From Lytechinus pictus (Eukaryota; Echinodermata; Echinoidea; Temnopleuroida; Toxopneustidae), in NCBI RefSeq assembly GCF_037042905.1, contig NW_026974141.1:2906001-2970000 (forward strand): a stretch of 64,000 nucleotides of DNA, in the 5' to 3' direction. Numbering within the stretch: the stretch's first letter is position 1; the number at the start of each line of letters is the position of its first letter. Below are positions 12,203-22,312 of this stretch, piece after piece. The translations under genes were made by a program, and so were the position numbers. The notes beneath the pieces were generated by a model, which saw only the letters and a list, made by a program, of their open reading frames with translations, did not search any database and had not been told where the DNA came from.

Positions 12203-13006
12203 ACTGTAAAACGTTGTTTAAAATTTTAAGAAAGATGATTAAGCCTGTCACTATAACAACTATATTGCTTAAAGGTCAAGTCCACCCCAAAAAAATGTTT
12301 TAAATAAATAGAGAAAAATAAAAATATCAGAACGCTAAAAATTTCATCAAAATCGGATGTAAAAATAAGAAAGTTATAGGACATTTAAAAGTTTTGCTTA
12401 TTGATATGCACAGCTCAGTGACATGCAAATGAGACAGTCAATGATGTCCCTCACTCACTATTTCTTTTCTTTTTTATTGTTTGAATTATACATTATTTCA
12501 TTTTTTACAGATTTGACAATAAGGGCCAACTTGAATAAAATATAATAGTATTAAACAATGCTAATTCCACATGTTCAGGGAGAAATTTTAATCCTTCTTT
12601 CACTAGACAATGAGGAGAAAATTAGAATATTTCATATTTCATATAATAAAAAAAAAATAGTGAGTGGATTTGCATACCAACCAGGGTGTGTACTATTTTG
12701 TGAAACTAAGCGAAACTGTAAAATGTCATGAGTTTCTTATTTTACATCCGATTTTGATGAAATTTTCAGTGTTATGCTTGTTGGATTTTTTTGATACTAA
12801 ATTCAACTTTTTGGTAGGGTGGACTTGTCCTTTAAAGTTTCCAAAAAGTTGTCTAATAAATTGTTTATTAAAAATTTTACAAATTCAAAAAGTTAAAAAG
12901 AACTATTGTCTAAACTTAAAAAAAAGTTGCTAAACAAGTTGTTTCAAAAAGTTTAAACAATTAAAAAACGACAAGCTAACGAATGTAAACAGCGTTTTTA
13001 CATTGT
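12203..13006. mobile_element. Foldback element, family C, interrupted by a family B MITE
   Basis: The left part (12203-12268, ACTGTAAAACG then TTGTTTAAAATTT) and the right part (12837-13006, ending AAACAGCGTTTTTACATTGTG) are inverted-repeat ends of one element rich in GTTTAAA phrases. They are separated by family B copy 1. A solo relative is at 29248-29490 and shares the phrase TTTAAGCCYGTCACT. Confidence 0.6.
12269..12836. mobile_element. Foldback MITE, family B copy 1
   Basis: Terminal inverted repeats AAAGGTCAAGTCCACCC and the complement of AAAGGACAAGTCCACCC. The conserved interior includes ATCAAAATCGGATGTAAAA inverted at both sides, AAGTTATGACATTTTAAAGT-like phrases and a central CACATGTTCAGGGAG block. 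Six copies occur in the window. It is inserted within a family C element. Confidence 0.85.
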
Positions 13007-13290
13007 GGGGTGAATGTGTGTGTGTGTATCTCTTTCTGTCTCTCTCTCCCCCTCACCCAAACACACACACGCCCACACACACACACGGGGGGGGGGCACG
13101 AGAGTGAAAGAATGACAAATAAAATAAAGAGAAAGGAAGGGAAGCACTGACTGATAGAAATATATCAAGTGGAGAAAAAGAACAAGAGAAAGAGAAAGAG
13201 AGAGGAAGAATGTGAGAAAAAGATAACAAGGGAGAAAGGACAATGAGGATAGGAGAGAAAGAAGATAAGAAGAGAATGATTAAAAGGAAA
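13007..13290. repeat. (TG)n, (AC)n and GA-rich low-complexity tract
   Basis: TG/AC dinucleotide runs to about 13085, then a G run at about 13087-13095, then an imperfect GA-rich tract to about 13280. The translated frames here are compositional artefacts. Confidence 0.85.
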
Positions 13291-13517
13291 CTAACATAAT
13301 GATAAATAACTATTATTCTGGGATTTTTCACACCAGCACCATCACTAGGGCCAACTCCTGTAAAATAAAACTGATCGATCAAAGTAAATAGAATGGTTAA
13401 TAAATTTATGTCTTTTAAATCCGAGTTACATAACAAACGCCAAATGCAAGTCCATATAGCGAATGAAACGATATTTTCATTAGTGCGTTGGCAGATAAAT
13501 TAATAAGCATATATACA

Positions 13518-13790
13518 GAATGAATGAATTGCTTATGAATTAATGAATGAATGAACGAACGAACGAGTGGATGAAGGAATGAATGAATGAATAAATAAAT
13601 GAATGAATGAATAAATGAATAGATGAATGAATGAATGAATGAATGAATGAATGAATGAATGAACGAAAAAACGAACGAACGAATGAATGAGTGGATGAAT
13701 GAGTGAATGAATGAATGAATGGATGGATGAACGAACGAATGAGTGGATGAATGAATGAATGAATAAGCGAATGAATGAATATACAGATTG
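13518..13790 (+). repeat. (GAAT)n tetranucleotide microsatellite
   Basis: About 270 bp of GAAT/TGAA units with GAAC variants. The minus-strand frame reading His-Ser-Phe-Ile repeats is an artefact. Confidence 0.95.
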
Positions 13791-14290
13791 AATATATGGC
13801 CAGAAAAGAGCATATTCCTAAAACTAATCAATAAGTAGATGGATTAAATATGTTTACAAATAAATAGGTCCTTTAGCAACATACAGTTATTTAAAAAAAT
13901 CAGCATAATTTTGCAATAATACTCGACATTTCACTTTCTAACTACTTTGTGGCAGGGGGCGGGGAAGAAGGGGATATGTCAGTACACCTGTGACGGAGAA
14001 ATGCCAAAAAGGGTCCAAGACAACAAGCACCAAAAACTCTTGTCAAAACCTGCTGAGAAATGTGTCATTGTTATGATGAGTAGCGATGTTTTTTGTTGTC
14101 ATCTATTAACAAGCTTGAAACTTTTTGAGAGAAATTCGATGAATCAGAGCCAATAGAGGAAGTGGCGGAATGCGAATCAATTAACCCGATACAATCAGGG
14201 TCCCACTCGTAGCATTTGGTGTAAGGAGTTGAAACAAACTCGCGCTGTGCGAAGTCTCTGCTAACAGACCCTTGAAGGCAGCAACATATC
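13791..14290. other. Noncoding, nothing recognised
   Basis: No gene or repeat boundary could be supported in this 500 bp. Confidence 0.35.
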
Positions 14291-14568
14291 AGGGCCCCGT
14301 CTCACAAAGAGCTACGATTGATCCAACCAATGGCAACTGTGGATGGTCAGAAACAATAACGACATGTATTATGCACGTTTGTTCGAAATATTTTCTAACT
14401 ATGATGCATATTTATGCATTCATTGTTTTCTTGAAAATTCACTGTGCTTCTCTTTGTTTACAAATGACATTGTGTCAATTTCTTATAGAAAAAAATATGA
14501 CACTGATGGATTTCCACAGAGTTACAATTGATTGGATCAATCGTAAATCTTTGTAAGACGAGGCCCAG
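14291..14568. mobile_element. Foldback MITE, family G copy 1
   Basis: Inverted ends GGGCCCCGTCTCACAAAGAG and the complement of GGGCCTCGTCTTACAAAGAT, each followed by ACGATTGATC-like sequence. About 278 bp, no ORF. A second copy lies 86 bp downstream in tandem. Confidence 0.75.
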
Positions 14569-14653
14569 CTCGAATAGGCCTACAATGATACATTGTTTGC
14601 AGCTAAAAAGTTTGTTAATCCATGTTCTTGTATATAGGATCCATTGTTGATCA

Positions 14654-14930
14654 GGGGCCTGTCTTACAAAGAGTTACGATTGATCTGATCGATCGTAACT
14701 CTATATGTAAATCCATCCGTGTCATAATTTTTTCTACAGGAAATTTGCAAAATGTCCTTTGTAAACAAAGGAGAGAACATCAAATTGTCAAGAAATCAAT
14801 GAACTTATGGATATACATTCATATCTAGGTTTTTTTTTAAACAAACAAGCATTTTATAGGCTGACTTTGCTGGCTTTCCATAGTTGCGATTGATCGGATC
14901 AATCGTACATCTTTGTAAGACGGGGCCCAG
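14654..14930. mobile_element. Foldback MITE, family G copy 2
   Basis: Inverted ends GGGGCCTGTCTTACAAAGAG and the complement of GGGCCCCGTCTTACAAAGAT, with ACGATTGATC segments inside. Same length as copy 1 and adjacent to it. A shorter relative with ACACAAAG ends is at 63689-63820. Confidence 0.75.
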
Positions 14931-15290
14931 ATGTTTTTTTTTTGTATTTTGGGTTTTTTGTTGTCATGTTGTCTTCTTGCTTAATCGCTTCGATAAAATG
15001 GCGTCTCAAAATGTAACCCGCCACATCGTCGTCATTTCCTTCTCTTTCTCGTCGTGGAATCCACGTTTCTCATCACTCTCCTCTTCCCTTCCTACTCCAC
15101 CGTGAAGCTACATCGATCCTTCTCTTCTGTTTGTTTCTATAGTTCCCTCCATCGTCCCCTGCCTTCATCTTTCTCCTCTTCTTCAAGTTTTTCACCCTAC
15201 CATACACACTTTTCTATATCACCATCCATCCCCTCCGTTCTTCATTTCAAGCATTTTCGTCGTCTGTCATTACACCGCCAAAATCACCGT
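14931..15290. other. Pyrimidine-rich noncoding DNA
   Basis: T/C-rich sequence leading into the satellite array. No gene supported. Confidence 0.4.
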
Positions 15291-16922
15291 CGCCATTGCA
15301 GTTACCATCACAACCACCATCACAAACATCATCACCATCATTACCATCATCGTCATCATCATCATCATCATCACCACCATCGTCATCATCATCATTATCA
15401 TCATCATCATCACCACCATCGTCATCATCATCATTATCATCATCACCACCATCGTCATCATCATTATTATCATCATCATCATCACCACCATCGTCATCAT
15501 CATCATCATCATTACCATCATCATCATCATCACCACCATCGTCATCATCATCATCAACAACATCGCCATCATTGTCATCTTCATTGCTGTCATTACCATT
15601 AACATCATCATCCCCATCCTCCTCCTCCTCCTCCTCATCATCATTATCATCATCCTGATCAGTATATCATGATAACTACTATCATTACCATTAACACCAT
15701 CATCATCATCATCATCATCACTATCAACTATCGACGTCGTTGTCATTTGTCAAGGTATCATCATCATCATTCCAATCCACAGAGAGACAGCAAGAGATAT
15801 AATGTCAGGAACAGTATCAGTCGCCATTGCAGTTACCATCACAACCACCATCACAAACATCATCATCATCATCATCATTACCATCATCATCATGATCATC
15901 ATCATCATCATCACCACCATCATCATCACCACCATCGTCATCATCACCATCATCATCAACATCGCCATCACCACCATCGTCATCATCATCATCAACAACA
16001 ACATCGCCATCATTATCATCATCATCATCATTACCATCATCATCATCATCATCATTACCATCATCATCACCACCACCATCATCATCATCATCATTACCAT
16101 CATCATCACCACCATCGTCATCATCATCATCATCATCAACAACATCGCCATCAGTGTCATCTTCATTGCTGTCATTACCATTAACAACATCATCCCCATC
16201 ATCCTCATCATCATCATCATCCTGATCAGTATATCATGATAACTACTATCATTATCATTAACACCATCATCATCATCATCACTATCAACTATCGACGTCG
16301 TTGTCATTTGTCACGGTATCATCATCATCATTCCAATCCACAGAGAGACGGCAAGAGATATATAATGTCAGGAACAGTATCAGTCGCCATTGTAGTTACC
16401 ATCACAACCACCATCACAAACATCATCATCATCATTACCATCATCATCATGATGATGATCATCATCATCACCACCATCATCACCACCATCGTCATCATCA
16501 CCATCATCATCAACATCGCCATCACCACCATCGCCATCATCATCATCAACAACAACATCGCCATCATTATCATCATCATCATCATTACCATCATCATCAT
16601 TATCATCATCATCATCGTCGTCATCATCACCATCGTCATCATCATAGACATCATCACCACCATCGTCATCATCATCAACAACAACATCGCCATCAGTGTC
16701 ATCTTCATTGCTGTCATTACCATTTACATCATCATCCCCATCCTCCTCCTCCTCATCATCATCATTATCATCATCCTGATCAGTATATCATGATAACTAC
16801 TGTCATTATCATTAACACCATCATCATCATCATCACTATCAGCTATCGACGTCGTTGTCATTTATCACGGTATTCCAATCCACAGAGAGACGGCAAGAGA
16901 TATAATGTCAGGAACAGTATCA
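15291..16922. repeat. Higher-order tandem array of CAT/CAC triplet DNA
   Basis: Three units of about 531-563 bp. The unit-start phrase CGCCATTGYAGTTACCATCA occurs at 15291, 15822 and 16385, and AATGTCAGGAACAGTATC at 15801, 16364 and 16904 marks unit ends. Between them lie (CAT)n and (CAC)n runs plus a conserved single-copy-like block with CTATCGACGTCGTTGTCATT. His-rich, Met-rich and Ile-rich translations in all frames are artefacts. Confidence 0.9.
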
Positions 16923-17396
16923 AAAAGTTACGCGACGCTGATCTCTTCTTTTCATACACCTTTTTATTAACTTTTGTCTTTTCCCCTCGCTTTTTTATGT
17001 TTATACATTTTCGCTTTTTCACTCCTTGAAAAGTCATCGCTGGTCCCCCTCCCCTGTGACGTCGACCTTGTCCTAAATCATTTTGGACTCGGTACGTTCA
17101 GTTTTAAATGAATACTTTGATCTTCACCGATTATTGCAAAAAAACAATGACAGAACATGATTAATGTCGACAACATGAGTAAGCACATTGATACAATAAG
17201 TGTATTCCACCTTGTGATAATGTGATCATGTAGAATGACTCCCTTGAACATGATGAAATATCAAAGTCAATACTTTTTGAGGTTTCAATCATTTTTTTTC
17301 CTTCCTCAAAATGTTAACACCCACTCAACATATGAAATAGGCCAGGCACAACATAGTAAATTATTAAATTAAGAGGCTTTTAATAGGAGGAAATTA
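16923..17396. other. Noncoding left flank of the palindrome
   Basis: No gene. The 12 bp phrase ATAGTAAATTAT at 17353-17364 is repeated at 18044-18055, immediately right of the palindrome, and may be a target-site duplication. Confidence 0.4.
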
Positions 17397-17434
17397 AATT
17401 TGTTAACAAATTTTCGGCATTACTCCTATTTGTT

Positions 17435-17634
17435 TACACTCTTAAAAATGTTGGGCAACATACGGTCCACACAACAATTGGTTAAAACTTTATCCAATTC
17501 TGGGTAGTTTTACACCAATAATGTGTGCTTTGGGTGAAAACTACACAGTATTGGTGTAAAACTACCCAGAATTGGATAAAGTTTTAACCAATTGTTGTGT
17601 GGACCGTATGTTGCCCAACATTTTTAAGAGTGTA
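17435..17634. mobile_element. Perfect foldback MITE with TA target duplication
   Basis: 86 bp arms are perfectly complementary (17435-17520 with 17549-17634) around a 28 nt loop. The right palindrome arm retains the empty site TTTGTTTAAGATC, with one TA where this arm has TA on each side of the element, so TA is the target duplication. The body starts CACTCTTAAAAATG. No ORF. Confidence 0.9.
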
Positions 17635-17712
17635 AGATCAGTATGCTCGATCTGTAAATGAAAATCATAAGATCAGTATGCTCGATCTGTAATGAAAATC
17701 ATATGATCATAA

Positions 17713-17806
17713 GTCAGAAAAAAATTGGAACCAGTGGGATTCGAACCTGCCATCTACTGCTTTCCGGGCAGCGACTCAACCACCAGGCTATTCTGGTTCA
17801 CGGCTA
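17713..17806 (-). other. tRNA-like Pol III unit, left arm
   Basis: On the minus strand, an A-box-like TAGCCTGGTGG (17780-17790) and a perfect B box GGTTCGAATCC (17737-17747) are followed by seven T residues (17718-17724 on the + strand as A). The anticodon-arm region GCTGC CCGGAAA GCAGT pairs well, with the loop suggesting GGA, but position 33 is C and the T and acceptor stems are imperfect. A tRNA-derived sequence rather than a working tRNA. Confidence 0.6.
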
Positions 17807-17828
17807 TATGATCATAAGTCAGAAAAAA

Positions 17829-17922
17829 AATTGCCGTGAACCAGATTAGCCTGGTGGTTGAGTCGCTGCCCGGAAAGCAGTAGATGGCAGGTTCGAATCC
17901 CACTGGTTCCAATTTTTTTTCT
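17829..17922 (+). other. tRNA-like Pol III unit, right arm
   Basis: Mirror copy of the left unit: A box at 17847-17857, B box at 17890-17900 and T8 at 17913-17920, all correctly ordered for Pol III initiation and termination. It differs from the left copy at a position just before the A box (GATTAGCC versus GAATAGCC). Divergent transcription from the centre would copy each tRNA-like unit outward. Transcription itself is not shown. Confidence 0.6.
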
Positions 17923-18055
17923 GACTGATGATCATATGATTTTCATTACAGATCGAGCATACTGATCTTATGATTTTCATTTACAGATCGAGCATACTGA
18001 TCTTAAACAAATAGGAGTAATGCCGAAAATTTGTTAACAAATTATAGTAAATTAT

Positions 18056-18397
18056 CACATGCAATTTTTGTGTTTAATTTCAGGGACCAAGAAAATAAAA
18101 AGGAGGGATGAAAGGAAACAGTGAAATGTAATAAAATTTATCTTCTCAATATTATGTCAAAAGTATCCAAGAATTGTATTTTCGATTTATAAAGATAGAA
18201 ATTTTTGCTTGCTCGCGAAATTTCACAAAATTTGCCATGTTCGCCCTTTCAATAATTGCGCCATATCTAACAAGGTTGATGTTGGCCTAATCATAACATT
18301 AGCAGATGCATATTATTGAGAAACATTTTTTTTGTAATAAATACAATTACGCATTTTATGATGTTATTTTTTTTCTTCAATTTTTAGTTCACTTGAA
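18056..18397. other. AT-rich noncoding DNA
   Basis: No gene or repeat recognised between the palindrome and the TU-like foldback. Confidence 0.4.
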
Positions 18398-18857
18398 GGT
18401 ATAGGTAACATTCGTAATTCCGGAAGGTTCGTTATTCCGAAGGTTCGAATATTCCGAAGGTTCGTTATTCCGAAGGTTTGTAATTCCGAAGGTTCGTTAT
18501 TCTGAAGGTTTGTAATTCCGAAGGTTCGTTATTCTGAAGGTTAGTAATTCCGAAGATTCGTCATTCCGAGGGTTCGTTCATCCGAAAACAAAATAAGGTT
18601 CGTTGGTTCGAAAACGCAGTAAGGTTCGTTAGTCCGAAAAAAATAAGGTTCGTTAATCCGAAGGTTCGTTAGTCCGAAAACGAAATAAGGTTCGTTAGTC
18701 CGAAAACGGAATAAGGTTCGTTAATCCGAAGGTTCGTTTTTCCGAAAATGAAATTAATCTATTTTTGTAACAAAAATGGTGTTGTAATAAAAAACAACAG
18801 GATATTATGCAGTCATAGTTTCAACGAAGGATTATACTTGTGTATGTTGTGGTCAAA

Positions 18858-19040
18858 CCACTAGCGTACCTACGTGGGGCAGAGGGGGCAGTTTTTTTTT
18901 TTTTTTTGGCTTGTCAAATTGTTTTCTGGTACGAAATCCTTCATTTGTGATTTAAGACCTTTTTTTTGGTCAAATTTTTGGGCGGACGGTTTTGCCCCCC
19001 CCCCCCCCTGTGAAAAATCCCAGGTACGCCACTGGGTCAA
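18858..19040. repeat. Short foldback around poly-T and poly-C runs
   Basis: The left phrase CCACTAGCGTACCTACGTGG and right phrase CAGGTACGCCACTGGG are inverted. The interior includes a T run at 18892-18906 and a C run at 18997-19009. A related G-run segment ending CGGATCCGCCAGTG is at 30796-30977. Confidence 0.5.
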
Positions 19041-19545
19041 ACCATGTAGAATTGGCGCTTGGATCAAACATCTTAATTTTGATTTTCTCTGAGCAATATC
19101 GAGCGAATGGATTAAGAATGTCGGGGACTGTGTGTTTATTATGAATAACCTCAAGATAAGGGGATTGTTTTTAGCGGAGAGGGTGTCAGCTTCTGCTGGT
19201 TATGATAAACAAAATCTCACCGTAGGTAAGAAATGCCTTTTTTCAAAAGGGAAATGCCTTTTTTCCAAAATGAAATGTGCTCTTTTTCAAAATTATAATT
19301 TATACTCTTTTTTAAGTAAAAAAAAAATACATTCCAGTATAACATTTCTGGTTATAAAATGCTTATAATTGCCCAGTTTTCCGGTTGGAATATCATAAAT
19401 TTTCAGCTCGCGCTTCGTGCTCCTGTTAGATACACATCTTTTTCATGATTATGAGAACTGCTCTGAATGTTAAATTTTCATTTCTTATTGAAATGTCCAA
19501 ATGTTTAAATTGACGATTAGCGCTCGCAACGCGCGGGATGCCCTT

Positions 19546-21536
19546 TTAAAGTTCAAGTCCACCCCAACCATTAGTTGATTTGAATAAAAAGAGAAAAATC
19601 CAACGAGCATAACACTGAAAGTTTCATCGAAATCGGATGTAAAATAAGAAAGTTATAACATTTTAAAGTTTCGCTTAATTTCACAAAACAGTTATATGCA
19701 CATCCTGGTCAGTATGCAAATGATAAGACTGATGACATCCAGGGTTGCCAACTGGCCTTTTTTCCGGCCAGATTCCCGAAATCTGGCCGTAAAAAAAGTA
19801 GCTTGGCCGTAAAAAAAAAAAGTTTCACGGCCAAAGAAATTTGGCCGTATTCTGGCCGTAAAACAGAAATCTTGGCCGTGAGTTTTCATTTCTGGCCTTT
19901 TTCATAATCAGATTGAAAATTTGATCAGAAAATCACTTTAAATAGGTCTATGTATATACAAATGCAGTCAGGTCTACGGCATACACATAGAGATAGCGTA
20001 ATTAGTATACATCTCTATGGGCATACACTAACTTATTAGTGCATACATGCATTGCATGTCTGTCTACGCATGACCGCAATCACAGCATGCATTCTCAAAA
20101 CGCGCGATTAGTTGCGTGTGGGGGGGGGGGGGGGGATTCTTATTTTTATTTGGCAACCAGTCACCAACATCATATTTTCGCCATCATATATATTATATTA
20201 TTAACATTTGTTTTCTTTAAAAAAAAGTAATTGAATAAAGTAAAATTCAAATATTTAGTTCTTTTTCCTTTCTTTTTCTTTTCTACGTGTTTTTTTCTCT
20301 CTTCTTTTTTTTATAGGATATCTACTAGGATTTAAAATCGAGTAGGTGTGTCTCACAATTTAAAATCAGGGCTTTTAGTTACTAAAAATATGTGATAAAA
20401 ATATGCCTACTAGTATGCAAGTAGGATGACAGAGAAAGAAATGAGGAAAATCAAAGCTCCAACAGGGGCGGGTCCAGCTTATCTGAAGGCTGTACATGTT
20501 TGGTTAGTCATGACCATATAAAGATGTAATTGCAAAATAAACAGTGTTTGGCTATATCATGTGATTAAAAGTAATCAAAAGCAGCCCAACCTTTACATAT
20601 TGCGGTTTCTATTTTTTTCTGTTTTCTTCTTTCTCAATACTTCCTCAACTAATTCTTTCTCTCTCTCTCTCTTGTAATTTTTTTGTCGTGAGTTTGAAAA
20701 TCCCCAATGAAGTTTGGCATAGATTATTGGCAAAACAAAACAAAACAAAAAAGCTCAATCTTTTAAATGCTCCTCCAATATAGCTGCATGGGTAGTAACT
20801 GATAAACTAGATCGAAATGCATGGTGCTTTCATCGGCCGTTTTCCTCGAGTCGATAGTCACCAATGTACTGACTTTGCGAATTATTCTCCGCTCCAGCAC
20901 CCGTTCCGCACGGTTTACATGAGATCTAATTTTTTTAAAAGTATGCAGGCTCTATTAGGGAAGCACATAGCATCATTAATTGAGTATAGGGGTATGTCTA
21001 TTTTTTTTCCTAAAGTAGATAAAATTTGGCCGTGAAATTTGGCCGTGAAAAAAAATTGTTTGGCCGAATTTGGCCGCAAAATCTGTTGAGTTTGGCCGTG
21101 AAGACTAGCGACGATCTGGCAACCCTGATGACATCATCCACTCACTATTTCATTATGAAATATGAAATATTCTAATTTTCTCCTCATTTTCAAGTGAAAC
21201 AAAGAATAATTCCTCCCTGAACATGTGGAATTGTATTGTTTAATACTATATGGTTTAGTCAAGTTGGTCCTTATGTCAAATCTGTAAAAAATGAAATATT
21301 GTACAATTCAAACAATAAAAAACAAAAGAAATAGTGATTGATGGACATCATCGACTGTCTCATTTGCATGTCACTGAGATGTGCACATAACTGTTTTGTG
21401 AAAAATAAGCGAAACTTTAAAATATCATAACTTTCTTATTTTACATCCGATTTTGATGAAATTTTTAGCGTTTTGCTCGTGTGATTTTTTTCTATTCATT
21501 CAAATCGCCATTTTTCTGGGGTGGACTTGACCTTTA
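19546..21536. mobile_element. Foldback MITE, family B copy 2, split by a hAT element
   Basis: Ends AAAGTTCAAGTCCACCCC and the complement of AAAGGTCAAGTCCACCCC. Removing the inserted hAT element and one target duplication leaves about 595 bp, the normal family B length. The interior phrases ATCGGATGTAAAATAAGAAA are inverted as in the other copies. Confidence 0.85.
19740..21127. mobile_element. Non-autonomous hAT transposon
   Basis: 1388 bp. The left end is CAGGGTTGCCAACTGGCC and the right end complements CAGGGTTGCCAGATCG. The flanking 8 bp ATGACATC is present at 19732-19739 and again at 21128-21135. CAGGG-type ends with 8 bp duplications define hAT elements. Both subterminal regions carry many TTGGCCGTAAAA/TTGGCCGTGAA motifs, a pattern expected of transposase-binding repeats. 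The interior is AT-rich with no transposase frame. Confidence 0.9.
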
Positions 21537-22312
21537 ACAGTATGGCTTAATTTAGCACCATCGAGCGAGTTTTAGAACCGCGTAAAAAGTCTAAATATAC
21601 AGCGCGTCCCACAAAAAAGAAAACCCGTTCTCAGAGACAGATTTCATAATTATTAAATATGCTTATTATAAATTTGATATTTATGGTAAGAGTGTAATCT
21701 CATCTTTGATATGAGACCAACATCTTAGCAAATCGTTATTTCATTTTCGGATTAACAAACCTTATTTCGTTTTGTGATTAACGAGCCTTCGGAATAACGA
21801 AACTTATTTCGTTTTCGGCCTAACGAACCTTATTTCGTTTTCGGCCTAACGAACCTTCGGAATAACGAACCCTATTTTGTTTTCGGATTAACGAACCTTC
21901 AGAATAACGCCACAAATGTTCGGATTAACGAACCTTTTTTTTTCGTTTTCGGATTAACGAACATCGAGGTATAGGCAATTTGCGTGTTTGGGAATTACGA
22001 ACCTTCGGAACAAAGAACCTTCGGATTTACGAACCTTCGAAATAAAAAACCTTCGGAATTACGAACCTTCGGAATAAAGAACCCTTTTTTGTTTTCGGAT
22101 TAACGAACCTTCAGAATAACGCCACAAATGTTCGGATTAACGAACCTTTTTGTTTCGTTTTCGGATTAACGAACATCGAGGTATAGGCAATTTGCGTGTT
22201 TGGGAATTACGAACCTTCGGAACAAAGAACCTTCGGATTTACGAACCTTCGAAATAAAAAACCTTCGGAATTACGAACCTTCGGAATAAAGAACCTTCGG
22301 AATTACGAAGTG

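Larger units (their letters stand above)
17397..18043. mobile_element. Composite palindrome with two head-to-head tRNA-like units
   Basis: The outer 35 or so bases (17397-17434; complement at 18004-18043) and all inner segments, including two tandem CAGTATGCTCGATCTGTAA phrases per arm, are inverted about a centre near 17812. The left arm has an extra 198 bp, a MITE at 17435-17634, that is absent from the right arm. Each arm holds a tRNA-like sequence reading outwards. ATGATCATAAGTCAGAAAAA occurs at both outer edges and the centre. No protein-coding frame. Confidence 0.85.
18398..22312. mobile_element. TU-like foldback element with tandem-repeat arms
   Basis: The left arm (about 18408-18745) is built of 16-26 bp units such as GGTTCGTTATTCCGAA and GGTTCGTTAGTCCGAAAACG. 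The right arm (about 21715-22310) holds the complementary units AACGAACCTTCGGAAT. The right arm also contains a 212 bp direct duplication (for example AGAATAACGCCACAAATG at 21901 and 22113). Long inverted repeats made of short tandem units are, from literature memory, the hallmark of sea urchin TU foldback transposons. The middle is filled by other repeats. The assignment is by architecture, not by sequence match. Confidence 0.65.

Noticed and set aside
12664..12933. Short frames sharing a YFVKLSETLKCHNFLILHP-like peptide at 12664, 24184 and 57080
   Set aside because: They are the right arm of family B MITEs read in one frame; the recurrence reflects the transposon, not a protein family.
13415..13831. 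138-codon Ser/Phe/Ile/His repeat frame
   Set aside because: It is the GAAT tetranucleotide microsatellite read in one frame.
15054..17029. Long His-, Ser-, Ile- and Met-rich open frames on both strands
   Set aside because: They are translations of CAT/CAC triplet repeats; all frames stay open for composition reasons.
18004..22310. CRISPR-like array from the repeated AACGAACCTTCGG units
   Set aside because: Units are contiguous or irregular without unique spacers, occur as inverted arms, and the DNA is eukaryotic.
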